Origin: Deinococcus aestuarii
GTDB taxonomy: Bacteria > Deinococcota > Deinococci > Deinococcales > Deinococcaceae
Assembly (NCBI RefSeq): GCF_018863415.1
Contig: NZ_JAHKSN010000019.1
Coordinates: 1 to 64,000, forward strand
Direction of reading: 5' to 3'
DNA length: 64,000 bases
Made by a program: the position numbers and the translations under genes. This document shows positions 1 through 8,326 of this stretch, piece after piece. Under the pieces are notes generated by a model, which was not told where the DNA came from, searched no databases, and worked only from the letters and a program-made list of their open reading frames with translations. Position 1 is the stretch's first letter. The number at the start of each line of letters is the position of its first letter.

Positions 1-120
1 TCGGCTGAGCAGAGACTTCGAGGGACGACCTCAGACCACCGAAGCCTGGTGCTATCTCGCCAATATTCGCCTCATGCTTCGCCGTCTTGATCCCTGCTGA
101 CACCCTTTTCAAACACGCTC
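1..120 (+). mobile_element. Right end of an IS5-family insertion sequence (truncated by window edge)
   Basis: The + strand reading 2-100 gives an IS5/IS427-type transposase C-terminus, with the family signatures RLSRDFEG and NIRLMLRRLD before a TGA. After the stop, positions about 104-120 form a terminal repeat whose outward reading is GAGCGTGTTTGAAAAGG. The same end structure occurs in the decayed element at 19676-20472. TTA at 121-123 fits the TNA target duplication typical of this IS group. The left end lies outside the window. Confidence 0.75.
2..100 (+). CDS. IS5-family transposase, C-terminal 32 residues (partial)
   Basis: An open frame enters from the left edge and ends with TGA at 98-100. 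The tail reads RLSRDFEG...EAWCYLANIRLMLRRLD, the terminal part of the DDE transposase of IS5/IS427-like elements, which normally has a (D/E)-x-(T/S)-S-E-A-(F/W) helix followed by MLRRL. Catalytic residues lie upstream of the window. Nothing in the visible part is broken, so this copy could be intact. Confidence 0.7.
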   Translation, partial: RLSRDFEGRPQTTEAWCYLANIRLMLRRLDPC

Positions 121-673
121 TTAGAGAGGGGGTGATCGACGGGGTAATACCTGCGCGACATTTCGAAGGTGGCGTCCAGGTACACGCCGTACGGCGCGCG
201 CCCCGGCCCTGACCCCGGGGCGAATTGCAGATAGGTTTGGAGGATAACGTCGTACTCCCCCCCCATAGAATCGAGGTAGCGCTGCACCACTGCCGTCCTC
301 TGCCGGAAGAGGTGGGGGTTGAAGTGCATGTTGCGGCGCCAATGGGAGAGATTGGGCCGAAACTGTCTGAGCTTGTTGACGAGGTCGGCAGCAGGCGTGA
401 GGGTGGGGGATATCCTCCCCACGACCTGGACCCGCTCGTCGAGCGCGCGGTAGAGGGCCGCGTTGCGTGAGAACTCCTTCTTGTGATCCGTGATGAATTC
501 GAGGTCGAGACCCAGCAGGCGCAACTCCCGCCCCGCCTCAGAGTCGGCCACGCGTTCGTTCAGCATGGGCCGGGACCGGTGAGAAGGGAGATGCAGAGCA
601 ACCACGGCTCCTCGGGACGAACGAACTCCTGAATGACAGTGGCCGTCTCGCCCTTGGGTGACAGAGGTCTCAT
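121..673 (-). pseudogene. Glycosyltransferase N-terminal fragment, cut by an IS and probably frameshifted
   Basis: From about 605 to 121 a frame encodes a protein resembling the N-terminal half of EPS-locus glycosyltransferases (LGLDLEFITDHKKEF, then a YDVILQTYLQF strand and YLDATFEMSRRYYP). After ...DHPLS the frame runs into the IS terminal repeat and stops inside the IS at 72, so the C-terminal nucleotide-sugar-binding half is detached and would lie left of the window. A second frame starts at ATG 673 and ends near 567 with PEEPWLLCISLLTGPGP. It reads naturally into the first frame, suggesting one additional frameshift near 565. The glycosyltransferase call rests on pattern, not on visible catalytic motifs. 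The gene lies downstream of the beta-helix gene in the same direction. Confidence 0.5.
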
Positions 674-838
674 TGCGGAACCTGGAAGAGAACGCATTTG
701 GGCAGACTGTACCGCACGACCGGGAAGGCGGGGAGCGCAGGCCTTCCGTCTCCGGCCCTCCCCACCCGGCGGCAAGGGGCAGCCGGACTCAGATGGGTTC
801 GCCCCGCCTCGCGAATTGCCTGGGGAAGCCGCGGCCCT

Positions 839-2743
839 TCAGCACTCGCCCGAGCGGCAGCCGTTGACCTGCCCCACGACGTGTTGCGTCACGCCCACCC
901 CAAAGGAATTGCCGTTCACCGTCGTGCCGGGGTTGTCGTTGTCCGCGTACACACCGGACCCTGAGTTGTGCGCGAAGCGGTTATTCTCGACACGGGTGCG
1001 GGCCACACTGCGGTTGAGCAGCACGCCGATGGCGGGGCCGTCGAAAGTGTTGTTCGCTACCGTAACCCCGTTGGCGGACACGATCAAGCCGCTGCGTGAC
1101 CAAACGTCATTGCCCTGCACCGTATTGCCGCGAAAGACGGTGCCCTCCGCCTCCAGCCGCACCCCGCGGCGGGTGTCGAGAACCTCATTGCCCTCGATCA
1201 GGATATCGCGCGCGGGCTGGCCGTTCTCAAAAATATTCACCCGGATGCCGTCCTCCTCGAAAAACGCACCCGGGCGGTAGGTGCTCTCGATGCGGTTGCC
1301 CGTGATCCGGCCACCCTGCACCGAGTGGAACAGGATGTACGAACTCCCGTCGGGCGCCCAGGGATGACGGTTGCGGATGGTGTTGTTCTCGACAACCGCG
1401 TCTGCCACAGATTTGGTATGACCCGGCCGGGGCATGACCTTGATGCCGTCCTTGCCGAAGACGTCAATGGTATTGCCCCGGTAGGTCGTGTGATCGATGC
1501 CCTCCGTCTTCGTGGCCGTGTTGGAGAGATTGCGCAAGACATTGCCCTCCGCCAAGAAGGTGTCGCCGCCGTGGCCGAAGATGCCGATCCCGGGGGAATA
1601 CCGGAATTTTGCCGGGTCGCCGAGACCCGTGACCGTGTTTTTCAGCACCTTGACGTTGTTGCTGAGGGTCGTTTGGATGCCCACCGCGTAGGCCTCATTG
1701 ACGGTGTTGCGCTCGATGGTGACGTTGCTGCTGTCCTCCACGTAGATACCGACGGAGTGGGTGCGTTGGACATTCAGGTCGTGCAAATGGACGCCCTGGC
1801 TCCTCCCGACCTGGAGGCCGTCCACCCGGCTGGCGAGCGGGTCGATGTCGTAGTTGGGTTTGCCGACGAAGGTGAGGTTACGGACCGTCAAGCCGTTCGC
1901 GTTTGTGAGCGTGAGCAGGCCGAGGTCGCCGGTGGGAGAAAAATCGCCGCTCGCCCGCAACGTGGCATTCGAACCGTAAACGACCTGGTTTTTCAACCCG
2001 TCGAGTTGAACCGGACGGCGCAAAAGGTAGGTGCCGGGCGGGAAATAGATGTCTTTGCCACCCGCGTTGCCGATGCGCGCGAGAACCGCCGAGTCGTCGG
2101 TCACGCCGTCCCCCTTGGCCCCAAATGTCTTCACGTTCAGGGTGTTCTCGGCGGAGGGGGACGGGGGAGTCGCGGCTACAACCGGGTTGAGGTCGAGGCG
2201 GTCCACGACGACGTTGCGGTCCTTATCCCGCGCCCCCCCGTAAGCGTCGTTCACGAACACGATCTCGAGGCGTTGGCCGGGACGCAAGTCGACCTGCGCG
2301 AGGAGCTGCGTTGTATAAGCGTCACCCTGTACGGCGGCGGCGGCCACTCGGCGCCCGTCGAGGCGCAGTTCCACGCTGGGCCAGCCCTGGTACGCCTCCC
2401 CGCGTGCGCGAAGCTGCACGGTATAGGGCCCCGGGATCAGGGCCTCGGGAAGAAGGTACCGCACCCCTCCTCCGTTCGCGGCGAGCATTACGGCCCGCCC
2501 CTCGCTCGCGGGACCGTCGGGGAAGACCCAGGCAAGTGCATCCCCCGGCTGTGAGGAAAGCGGCCGGTCGTCTTGGCCCTGCCCCTTCTCAGCCTCAAGT
2601 TGCCAGCCCGCCGGGTCGGGGGCGGGCTGGGCAGCCAGCGCAAACAAGGCGCTTCCCGCCACGACACTTCCGAGCAGAAGCTGGAGGGAGCGGGACGGAA
2701 CCGAACGATGGGGAGGGGGACGACGTTTTTTGGGGTGCAACAT
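839..2743 (-). CDS. Secreted right-handed beta-helix protein with CBM60-like domain (putative polysaccharide lyase/hydrolase)
   Basis: 634 residues. Start ATG 2743 is chosen because GGAGGT lies 8-9 nt upstream; the frame stays open further up but without RBS support. A basic N-terminus and hydrophobic stretch (about residues 18-40) form a signal peptide or anchor. Residues about 105-190 resemble the Ca-dependent xylan-binding CBM60 fold, including FVNDAYGG and the DRNVVVDRL strand. From about 200, VKTFGAKGDGVTDDS opens a pectate-lyase-type parallel beta-helix with many N-N-x-(V/I) turns to the end. Known members bind and cleave polysaccharides; substrate and activity here are inferred. It is a paralogue of the lipoprotein at 26550-28466. 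Likely role: trimming or releasing the EPS made by this locus. Confidence 0.85.
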   Translation of the reverse strand: MLHPKKRRPPPHRSVPSRSLQLLLGSVVAGSALFALAAQPAPDPAGWQLEAEKGQGQDDRPLSSQPGDALAWVFPDGPASEGRAVMLAANGGGVRYLLPEALIPGPYTVQLRARGEAYQGWPSVELRLDGRRVAAAAVQGDAYTTQLLAQVDLRPGQRLEIVFVNDAYGGARDKDRNVVVDRLDLNPVVAATPPSPSAENTLNVKTFGAKGDGVTDDSAVLARIGNAGGKDIYFPPGTYLLRRPVQLDGLKNQVVYGSNATLRASGDFSPTGDLGLLTLTNANGLTVRNLTFVGKPNYDIDPLASRVDGLQVGRSQGVHLHDLNVQRTHSVGIYVEDSSNVTIERNTVNEAYAVGIQTTLSNNVKVLKNTVTGLGDPAKFRYSPGIGIFGHGGDTFLAEGNVLRNLSNTATKTEGIDHTTYRGNTIDVFGKDGIKVMPRPGHTKSVADAVVENNTIRNRHPWAPDGSSYILFHSVQGGRITGNRIESTYRPGAFFEEDGIRVNIFENGQPARDILIEGNEVLDTRRGVRLEAEGTVFRGNTVQGNDVWSRSGLIVSANGVTVANNTFDGPAIGVLLNRSVARTRVENNRFAHNSGSGVYADNDNPGTTVNGNSFGVGVTQHVVGQVNGCRSGEC

Positions 2744-3132
2744 AGCGTTGGAAACCTCCGGAGTTGGATGCGGCACACAGGGCGCCGTGTGCGGGCGAAA
2801 CCGACAAGCACCAGATACAACAGCACTCCTGAGAAGTTTTATACGTTTCAACATGAAGAGAAAGTGGTCCGCGTGTGCAACCATCGCTTAGCCGCGCACT
2901 TTGCCCGGGGGACCTGGCCGCGAGAGGACTGGCCCGCGCTTGGCGCTGACCCTCGCCGACCTCACCGAGAGGGCTCACCCCAACGCTGTGGGGACGCCAA
3001 GCTCGCCAACGTCCGGGACAAGGCGCTGCCACCCATAGCTGGCTGTAGACCGGAAACCCTGGGTCTCCAATCATCAAGCCGCCTCTCCAACCAGCAGAGG
3101 CGGCTTTGAATTTGTAACTTGGGGGCTCCAGA
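2744..3132. other. 389-bp intergenic region, structured, no gene seen
   Basis: No convincing CDS. The part 2880-3075 is rich in short inverted repeats, for example GGACG/CGTCC around 2989-3016, CCCCA/TGGGG around 2976-2992 and AGACC/GGTCT around 3049-3067. A strong hairpin closes it at 3076-3106. It could be a long leader for the beta-helix gene read leftward or, because TTT follows the hairpin on the + strand, a small + strand RNA. Confidence 0.3.
3076..3107 (-). terminator. Strong hairpin terminator after the Ig-like lipoprotein gene
   Basis: AAGCCGCCTCT at 3076-3086 and AGAGGCGGCTT at 3096-3106 form a perfect 11-bp stem with a 9-nt loop, 26 bp past the lipoprotein stop. The T-tail is short in both directions (TTTGAATTT on +), so it may act bidirectionally. 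Confidence 0.65.
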
Positions 3133-4131
3133 TTAGGGATTGAACAGCTCTGTGCTGTACCGCACGTCGAATTGTCCACTTAGGGCAGTCGTAACGGGAG
3201 CCGCGACGTCCAGGCTCATTGCATGTACACCAATGTAATAGTTCTGACCAGTGGATAGAGTACTCGTTTGTATAGTCGCCGTAGATATTCCTACATCCTT
3301 GTTGACGTCCTCACCCTTCGAGACACGCACAGTTGGGGGGTAGGAGAACACCTCTGCACGATAGCTCCCATTCGGAACCACGTCATCCCAGGTCGAGGTC
3401 ACGGACGTGCTGTTGTACGCCGTCACTTTTATACTGGTGGGGGCCTGAGAAGAGTTACTCAACGAGGTTATCTTGGCATTCGCCGCCCACTCCTCGCCGT
3501 CGACATTGAATTTAACAGTGTAGTCCCCTGTCACAGCCGCAATCGCCCCGGTTTTGGTCCAACCAAGTTGGAACCAGTGGCGCCCGGAGCCGTCCTCATA
3601 AGGAAAGTACGTCGACTTATATGGCTGGAACGATACGGGCTGACCGCCGTTCCAGTCCGTAGGCCCAGTGACGGTAAAGCTGAGTGTCTGGTTCACGGGG
3701 TCCTTCCCCGTTTTCGTACGGTAGCGAAAGAACATAGCGGTGTCCGAACCTCCATCCCGGATTCCCGCGAAAGCCTCCAGGCCATAGGTTCTGAGAGTAG
3801 TGGTCCTGTTTCCCGCCACCCCATCTACCGTCGCGCTGATGGTGGTCTCACCAAAATGCTTTGCGGTCACGACACCGTTGACATCAATGGTTGCCACGTT
3901 CTCATTGCTGGATTTCCAGACCACAGTCTTGCTCGTCAGGGCGGTACCGTCTGAACCCCTGGCGATAGCCGTGAACCGGGTGGTCGTCGCGGTGTCGTTT
4001 AACTTCACGTTGAGGTCGCTCGGGGCTGTGACCTCAACGGTCGCCACCGCCGAGGGCGTCCGGGTGCCGTTACACGCGGCCAACAGAAGAGAAACGCTCG
4101 TGAGGAGGGCAAGGGCACGATATCTTTTCAC
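3133..4131 (-). CDS. Lipoprotein with bacterial Ig-like (Big_2-type) domain
   Basis: 332 residues from GTG 4131, chosen because AGAAGG sits about 8 nt upstream and the signal peptide begins directly after. The signal peptide ends in a lipobox, LLLAAC, with Cys20 as the lipidation site. Residues about 28-115 look like a Big_2 Ig-like domain (VEVTAPSDLNVKLNDTA, VVWKSSNENVATID, GVVTAKHFGETTISA). The rest is a beta-rich region of unrecognised family. Such proteins sit on the cell surface and often bind polysaccharide. Position between the O-acetylation pair and the beta-helix protein suggests an envelope or matrix role; exact function unknown. Confidence 0.75.
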   Translation of the reverse strand: MKRYRALALLTSVSLLLAACNGTRTPSAVATVEVTAPSDLNVKLNDTATTTRFTAIARGSDGTALTSKTVVWKSSNENVATIDVNGVVTAKHFGETTISATVDGVAGNRTTTLRTYGLEAFAGIRDGGSDTAMFFRYRTKTGKDPVNQTLSFTVTGPTDWNGGQPVSFQPYKSTYFPYEDGSGRHWFQLGWTKTGAIAAVTGDYTVKFNVDGEEWAANAKITSLSNSSQAPTSIKVTAYNSTSVTSTWDDVVPNGSYRAEVFSYPPTVRVSKGEDVNKDVGISTATIQTSTLSTGQNYYIGVHAMSLDVAAPVTTALSGQFDVRYSTELFNP

Positions 4132-4383
4132 AGTCAACCTTCTTTCGCGGAACACGCTCGGGGAAGCGGGAACATTGTGCACCGCTAAACGTTGGGGGGT
4201 GAGGAGGGCCTCTTCCAGGGACGTGATGGCACGCGAAGAGAGTCGTGGAGACCACCCTCCTCGTTTTCAATCCTCCTTCACGTTCCCGGAGTGTAAGTCG
4301 GGGCCGAAATGAGCGACGGTAACTCAGCCCTGGTGGGTAAATCCTCGCGGGGCAGCGTTCCTCCCGCTTGGTTTGCAAAGAGC

Positions 4384-4428
4384 AGCCTCCCCGCTAGGAC
4401 GCATCGGGACGGGGAGGAGAGGGAGGCT
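4384..4428 (-). terminator. Possible terminator at the end of the MBOAT gene
   Basis: AGCCTCCC at 4384-4391 pairs with GGGAGGCT at 4421-4428 across a 29-nt loop, at the very end of the acyltransferase gene. Weak because of the large loop and lack of a T-tract. Confidence 0.3.
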
Positions 4429-5798
4429 CAGAACTGGTAGTACAGGAAGGTACTGTTCGCGCCGTTCATGAAGAGGTAGGCGAGGAACAGGCCGAGGGCA
4501 TATACCGGGGCCCAACGCACGGTCTTCGGGAACCGGATGTCCCAGGTCTCGGGCAGGGTGTTCACGGCCACGAAACACAGCACGCACATCACCATCAGGG
4601 TCTGGGGGATGTCGCCGGTACCGGTGCCCACGCCTACCATCTTGCCGAGCCAGTCGAGGGCCATCGGGAGGCTTTCGGAGCGGAAAAACACCCAGCCGAC
4701 GATGACGAGGAGGAAGGTGGACCAGCGGTAGAGCAGGGGCGGCCAGCGCGTCAGCCAGGGCTGGAGCGCACGGTCGATGACAAGCAGCACGCCGTGATAC
4801 GCCCCCCAGATCACGAAGGTCCAGTTCGCGCCGTGCCACAGCCCCCCGAGCAGCATCACGATGATGAGGTTGATGTTCGTGCGGGTGGGGCCCTTGCGGT
4901 TGCCGCCCAGGCTGATGTAGAGGTAGTCGCGCAGCCACGAACTCAGGCTGATGTGCCAGCGCCGCCAGAAGTCGCCGATGCCGAGCGCTTTATAGGGCGC
5001 GTTGAAGTTTTGCGGAATGCGAATGCCGAAGAGGTAGCCCAGCCCCACCGCCATGTCCGAGTATCCGCTGAAGTCGAAGTAGAGCTGGAAGGTGTATCCC
5101 AGCGCCGCCATCCACGCCCCCAGCATGGAGAGGTTTTCGTGGTTGGCGAGCATGGGATCGACCATCCGCGCGATGGTGTCGGCAATCACCACCTTCTTGA
5201 TCAGGCCGACGGCGAAGAAGCCGACGCCGAGCGCCATCTGGTCGGTCTGGGGCGGCTTGTCGATACGCTCCAGGTCGGCCTCGATCTGCCGAAAGCGCAC
5301 GATAGGTCCGGCAACGAGTTGCGAGAAGAGGCTGACGTAAGTCAGGTACTCGAAGATGTTGCTTGTGGCGCGCACCCGGCCCGCCGCCACGTCCACCACG
5401 TAGGAGATCGTGTGGAAGGTGTAGAAGCTGATGCCGATGGGCAAGATGATGTTCAGCAGGGGCGGCGCGAAGGCGGGCGCGACCGCGTGCAGGCTCTCGG
5501 CGAAGAAGTTGTAATACTTGAAAAAGCCCAGCAGCGCGAGGTCAACGCAGATCGTGCCGATCATCCAGGCGCGCTTGGTCTTCTGGTCCTGGGCCCGCTG
5601 GATCATCAGGCCCGAGCCGAAGCTCACCAGGCTGGAAAACAGCATCAGGAAGCAAAAACGCCAGTCCCAGTATCCGTAGAAGATGTAGCCGCTGACCGTG
5701 AGCAGGATATAGCGGGCTTGCTTTTCCCGCAGCAGCCAGAAGAGCGCGAAGACAACAGGCAAGAAGGCGAAGAGGAAGATGTCGGAGTTAAAGACCAT
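4428..5798 (-). CDS. MBOAT-family O-acyltransferase (AlgI-type), EPS O-acetylation
   Basis: 456 residues, typical for AlgI/PatA/DltB-like integral membrane acyltransferases. The N-terminus (VFNSDIFLFAFLPVVF) and the block FNAPYKALGIGDFWRRWHIS...LRDYLYI are family hallmarks. The invariant active-site His lies in GLWHGANWTFVIWG. About ten hydrophobic segments can be read. Known members move acyl groups across the membrane to a periplasmic partner that acetylates a polysaccharide. Its ATG overlaps the stop region of the SGNH-like gene by 11 bp, so the two are translationally coupled. No other alginate genes are present, so the substrate is inferred to be this locus's EPS. Confidence 0.93.
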   Translation of the reverse strand: MVFNSDIFLFAFLPVVFALFWLLREKQARYILLTVSGYIFYGYWDWRFCFLMLFSSLVSFGSGLMIQRAQDQKTKRAWMIGTICVDLALLGFFKYYNFFAESLHAVAPAFAPPLLNIILPIGISFYTFHTISYVVDVAAGRVRATSNIFEYLTYVSLFSQLVAGPIVRFRQIEADLERIDKPPQTDQMALGVGFFAVGLIKKVVIADTIARMVDPMLANHENLSMLGAWMAALGYTFQLYFDFSGYSDMAVGLGYLFGIRIPQNFNAPYKALGIGDFWRRWHISLSSWLRDYLYISLGGNRKGPTRTNINLIIVMLLGGLWHGANWTFVIWGAYHGVLLVIDRALQPWLTRWPPLLYRWSTFLLVIVGWVFFRSESLPMALDWLGKMVGVGTGTGDIPQTLMVMCVLCFVAVNTLPETWDIRFPKTVRWAPVYALGLFLAYLFMNGANSTFLYYQF

Positions 5799-6894
5799 TG
5801 GGGTTCCCCTTGACGGTCAACGGCCCGCTTGCAGAGGAGGGGGAACGGTCAGACCTGGGCGCATCCCCTTTACCCTCACTCAGCAGGCGGCGGCTCAGCA
5901 GTTCCGCACCCCGGTTATCGATGTGGGCGCAGTCGTACCAGTCCTGCGCGTTGCTGCCGAACCGTTCGGGCGAGGCGTAGTCGCGTACCGTGACGCCTGT
6001 GCGGCGGCCGAGGCTCGCCAGGGCGGCGCGGGTTTGCCCAAGCAACTGCGTGTACCGAGTCTGATTGGCGAGCAGTTCGGTGGTAGCCGGGTGCAGTGGC
6101 GAGATCCAGATTTCTACCTGCCCGCCGTCGGCTTGCACCTCGCGCACCAGCGTCTCCAGGTAGCCCCAGCGCTGGGGGGACAGGGACTGCATCCCCCCGT
6201 AGATGTTGAGGTAACTCGGCAAGCACGCACTGACCTCCTGGGTTAGGTCGAAGGTTCCGGCAGCCCGCTGCCGTTCACGGCCCGGGTAGTGGAGGTAGCC
6301 GTTGGCCGTAAACTGCATGAAGGGCACTTTTTGCTCGGAACGTGCCCGCGCCGCCACCACCTTGAAGGTGTCTCTCAGGTACTCGACGGTGAACATGTCC
6401 TTGAAGCGGCTGACATTAGCCTCCACACCCACGAGTGCGGCCCCCCCCTGCTCGGCACTCAGCATCCGGCGCAGGTCGGGATTGTGGCGGAAGTTGGTGA
6501 AGAGTGCGTTGTCGTTGTGCAGCGCCTCCACGTCCAGGCCCAGCATCACTCGGCGGATAGGTGCCCCTTGCGCCTTCGCCCAGCGGTAGATCGCCAGATA
6601 GTCCTCGGCCTTGGCCGCGTCCACCGTGAAGTTGAAAAAGCGCAGCCCGGTCCGCTCGCTGAACACCGCCGGATCGAGCTTCATGCTGCGGCTGGAGCCG
6701 AGGATCAGGCCCTGGACCGGCGCTTGTTCCTCGAAGGCGCGAAAGAGGTCCATCTTCTGGCGGCGGGCGTCAAGCGTAACCGTCGGAAAGCGGCCTCCCC
6801 CGAACTGGCCTCGCGGGTCCACGTACCACAACAGCCCCCCCAGCAGGACCGCGAAAGCGATGACCCAACCGAGCACCACCTTCAGGAAGTGCAT
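5788..6894 (-). CDS. SGNH-like membrane-anchored protein, partner of the MBOAT acyltransferase
   Basis: 368 residues. ATG 6894 follows AGGAGGA by 6 nt. An N-terminal transmembrane segment (about 4-25) leads to a periplasmic domain. GSSRSMKLDP near residue 65 resembles the nucleophile block of SGNH/AlgX/DltD-like proteins, and DWYDCAHIDNRGAELL near the C-terminus supplies the D-x-x-H-type block. Known partners of AlgI-type proteins transfer acetyl groups to sugars outside the membrane. The 11-bp overlap with the MBOAT gene supports a joint function. Family assignment is by motif and context, as overall similarity to AlgX or AlgJ is not obvious. Confidence 0.75.
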   Translation of the reverse strand: MHFLKVVLGWVIAFAVLLGGLLWYVDPRGQFGGGRFPTVTLDARRQKMDLFRAFEEQAPVQGLILGSSRSMKLDPAVFSERTGLRFFNFTVDAAKAEDYLAIYRWAKAQGAPIRRVMLGLDVEALHNDNALFTNFRHNPDLRRMLSAEQGGAALVGVEANVSRFKDMFTVEYLRDTFKVVAARARSEQKVPFMQFTANGYLHYPGRERQRAAGTFDLTQEVSACLPSYLNIYGGMQSLSPQRWGYLETLVREVQADGGQVEIWISPLHPATTELLANQTRYTQLLGQTRAALASLGRRTGVTVRDYASPERFGSNAQDWYDCAHIDNRGAELLSRRLLSEGKGDAPRSDRSPSSASGPLTVKGNPNGL

Positions 6895-7335
6895 GGATAG
6901 TCCTCCTGTCTCCGGGGCGCGGACCACCCCGTACGGTGGACGTGGGAAGAACCTAAGGTCTGTCTGTGTCGGCCATGCTGCGACTTCATGTTCACCTCGG
7001 GTGATGCCGTGATCCCCCGGACCGCCCGACCGCACACCGGGCCCCAGGAATGGGCGGGGCAGGCTTGGGGGGTGAAGGTTCGGGGGGGTCGGGTCGCTTC
7101 GCTGAAAACGCCGCACCCACGGCTTCGTCAGTATCGATTTCCTATCGCCTGAGCCACGGTTGCTCAAGCTGTGGGGGGTACTGGGACCTATCCACGTCCG
7201 CGTTTTCCTGTTCCAGAAAAGCAAAGACGTGTGGGCACCCGTTCTTGCCGGGTGCTCACGTCGCCCGTGTCCTCACTCTGGCTGGGAGCTTTCTTCGCGA
7301 TGCTTCCAGAAAATTCTGTCCTCGTCTCCCAGACC
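6895..7335. other. 441-bp intergenic region between the GT2 and SGNH-like genes
   Basis: No gene supported. It holds an imperfect inverted repeat at 7231-7259 and presumably the promoter of the SGNH-like/MBOAT pair, since AGGAGGA at 6901-6907 is its RBS. No clear -35/-10 pair could be picked. Confidence 0.4.
7231..7259 (-). terminator. Probable terminator of the wzc-wzx-wzy-GT2 operon
   Basis: GTGGGCACCCG (7231-7241) and CGGGTGCTCAC (7249-7259) pair over 10 of 11 positions with a 7-nt loop. On the minus strand the stem is followed by a T-rich stretch (CTTTGCTTTTC). It lies 77 bp past the GT2 stop. Confidence 0.45.
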
Positions 7336-8295
7336 TCAGCCCCCCGGGACCCGGGGGGAGCCTTGCCGTGCGGTGGGGCCGCGGTCGCCGGGCGTGGTGG
7401 AGGCCACCGTTTTGACGTCGGGCCGCTGAAAACCCTCCAGAGCGCCTCGGGCCACGGCGCGCGCGCGCCCCCACTGGCCGCGCAGCACTCGCTTGGCGAG
7501 GTGGAAACCCGGGCCAGCGAGCAGCGGCACGAGGGGCAAGGGGGCGTGCTTGCGGAAAAAGCGCACGGCGCTGCGGGTAAAGTTCAGCTCGAAGGTCTCG
7601 CTCTTGGTCGACCGGGTATTGCCCTCCCCCATGCTCGCGCTGCCCACATGCCACACCCGCGAGCTGTCCGCCACCGCGAGTTTCCAATCTGCCGCCCGCA
7701 GCCGGAAGCTGAAGTCGGCATCCTCCCAGTACATGAAAAAGCGTTCGTCGAACAGACCGATTTCCTCCAGGGCGGCGCGGCGTACCAGCCAGCTCGTGCC
7801 GCCTAGAAAGTGGAGCCGCTCACGGGATACCGGCCCAAAGTACATGTCGGCATCCCCCCGCCACAACCGCACGAAGCCGCCGCCCCAGGCCTGCACCCGC
7901 TCGGGCACACGCATGTCGTACAGCACCGAGGCGACGGCTCCCGTGCGTGGCTCGGCCTCCAGAGTGGTCACGAGTTCGCTCAGGGCGAAGAAATCTACCA
8001 CGGTGTCGTTGTTCAGAAACCAGACGTACTCGGCGCCGTGCTCCAGGGCCCGTCGGGCGCCGACGTTGTTTGCGGCCGTGAAACCCACGTTCCGCGCGAT
8101 CTCTACGAATTCGATGTCGGGCCAGCGCTCCCGCAACTGGGCCAGCGAGTCGTCAGTGGACCCGTTTTCTACCACCAGGACCCGGAAAGAGGGATACTTG
8201 AGATCACGCAGTGAAGTCAGGCACGCATCCGTAAAGCGCCAGCCATTGTAGTTGATGAGAACGATGGTCACGGCGGGATGAGAGGGGTTGCTCAT
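7336..8295 (-). CDS. Glycosyltransferase family 2 (rhamnosyltransferase-like)
   Basis: 319 residues; ATG 8295 follows AAGGAG by 5 nt. The GT-A fold is clear: VTIVLINYNGWRFT at the N-terminus, VVENGSTDDS for nucleotide binding, the DxD-like FLNNDT block near residue 95, and a GLFDERFFMYWEDADFSFR block typical of WbbL-type rhamnosyltransferases (ED acts as catalytic base). It lies 31 bp after the polymerase gene in the same operon. It should add a sugar to the lipid-linked EPS repeat unit on the cytoplasmic face; donor and linkage cannot be read from sequence. Confidence 0.9.
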   Translation of the reverse strand: MSNPSHPAVTIVLINYNGWRFTDACLTSLRDLKYPSFRVLVVENGSTDDSLAQLRERWPDIEFVEIARNVGFTAANNVGARRALEHGAEYVWFLNNDTVVDFFALSELVTTLEAEPRTGAVASVLYDMRVPERVQAWGGGFVRLWRGDADMYFGPVSRERLHFLGGTSWLVRRAALEEIGLFDERFFMYWEDADFSFRLRAADWKLAVADSSRVWHVGSASMGEGNTRSTKSETFELNFTRSAVRFFRKHAPLPLVPLLAGPGFHLAKRVLRGQWGRARAVARGALEGFQRPDVKTVASTTPGDRGPTARQGSPRVPGG

Positions 8296-8326
8296 GAGGC
8301 TCCTTTCTGGAGCGGGTGTGGGCGGT

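Noticed and set aside
1325..2554. Long + strand frame of 409 codons opposite the beta-helix gene
   Set aside because: It is antisense to a protein with clear domains; its composition is that of a complementary high-GC frame and it has no RBS or family features.
3000..3110. Possible known ncRNA (RNase P, SRP, tmRNA or 6S)
   Set aside because: None of the conserved cores of these RNAs is present; only generic hairpins and a terminator-like stem.
4428..6894. An alginate biosynthesis cluster
   Set aside because: Only AlgI-type and a loosely AlgX-like protein occur; no Alg8/44/K/E/G or mannuronan genes, and a full Wzx/Wzy/Wzc set explains the polymer.
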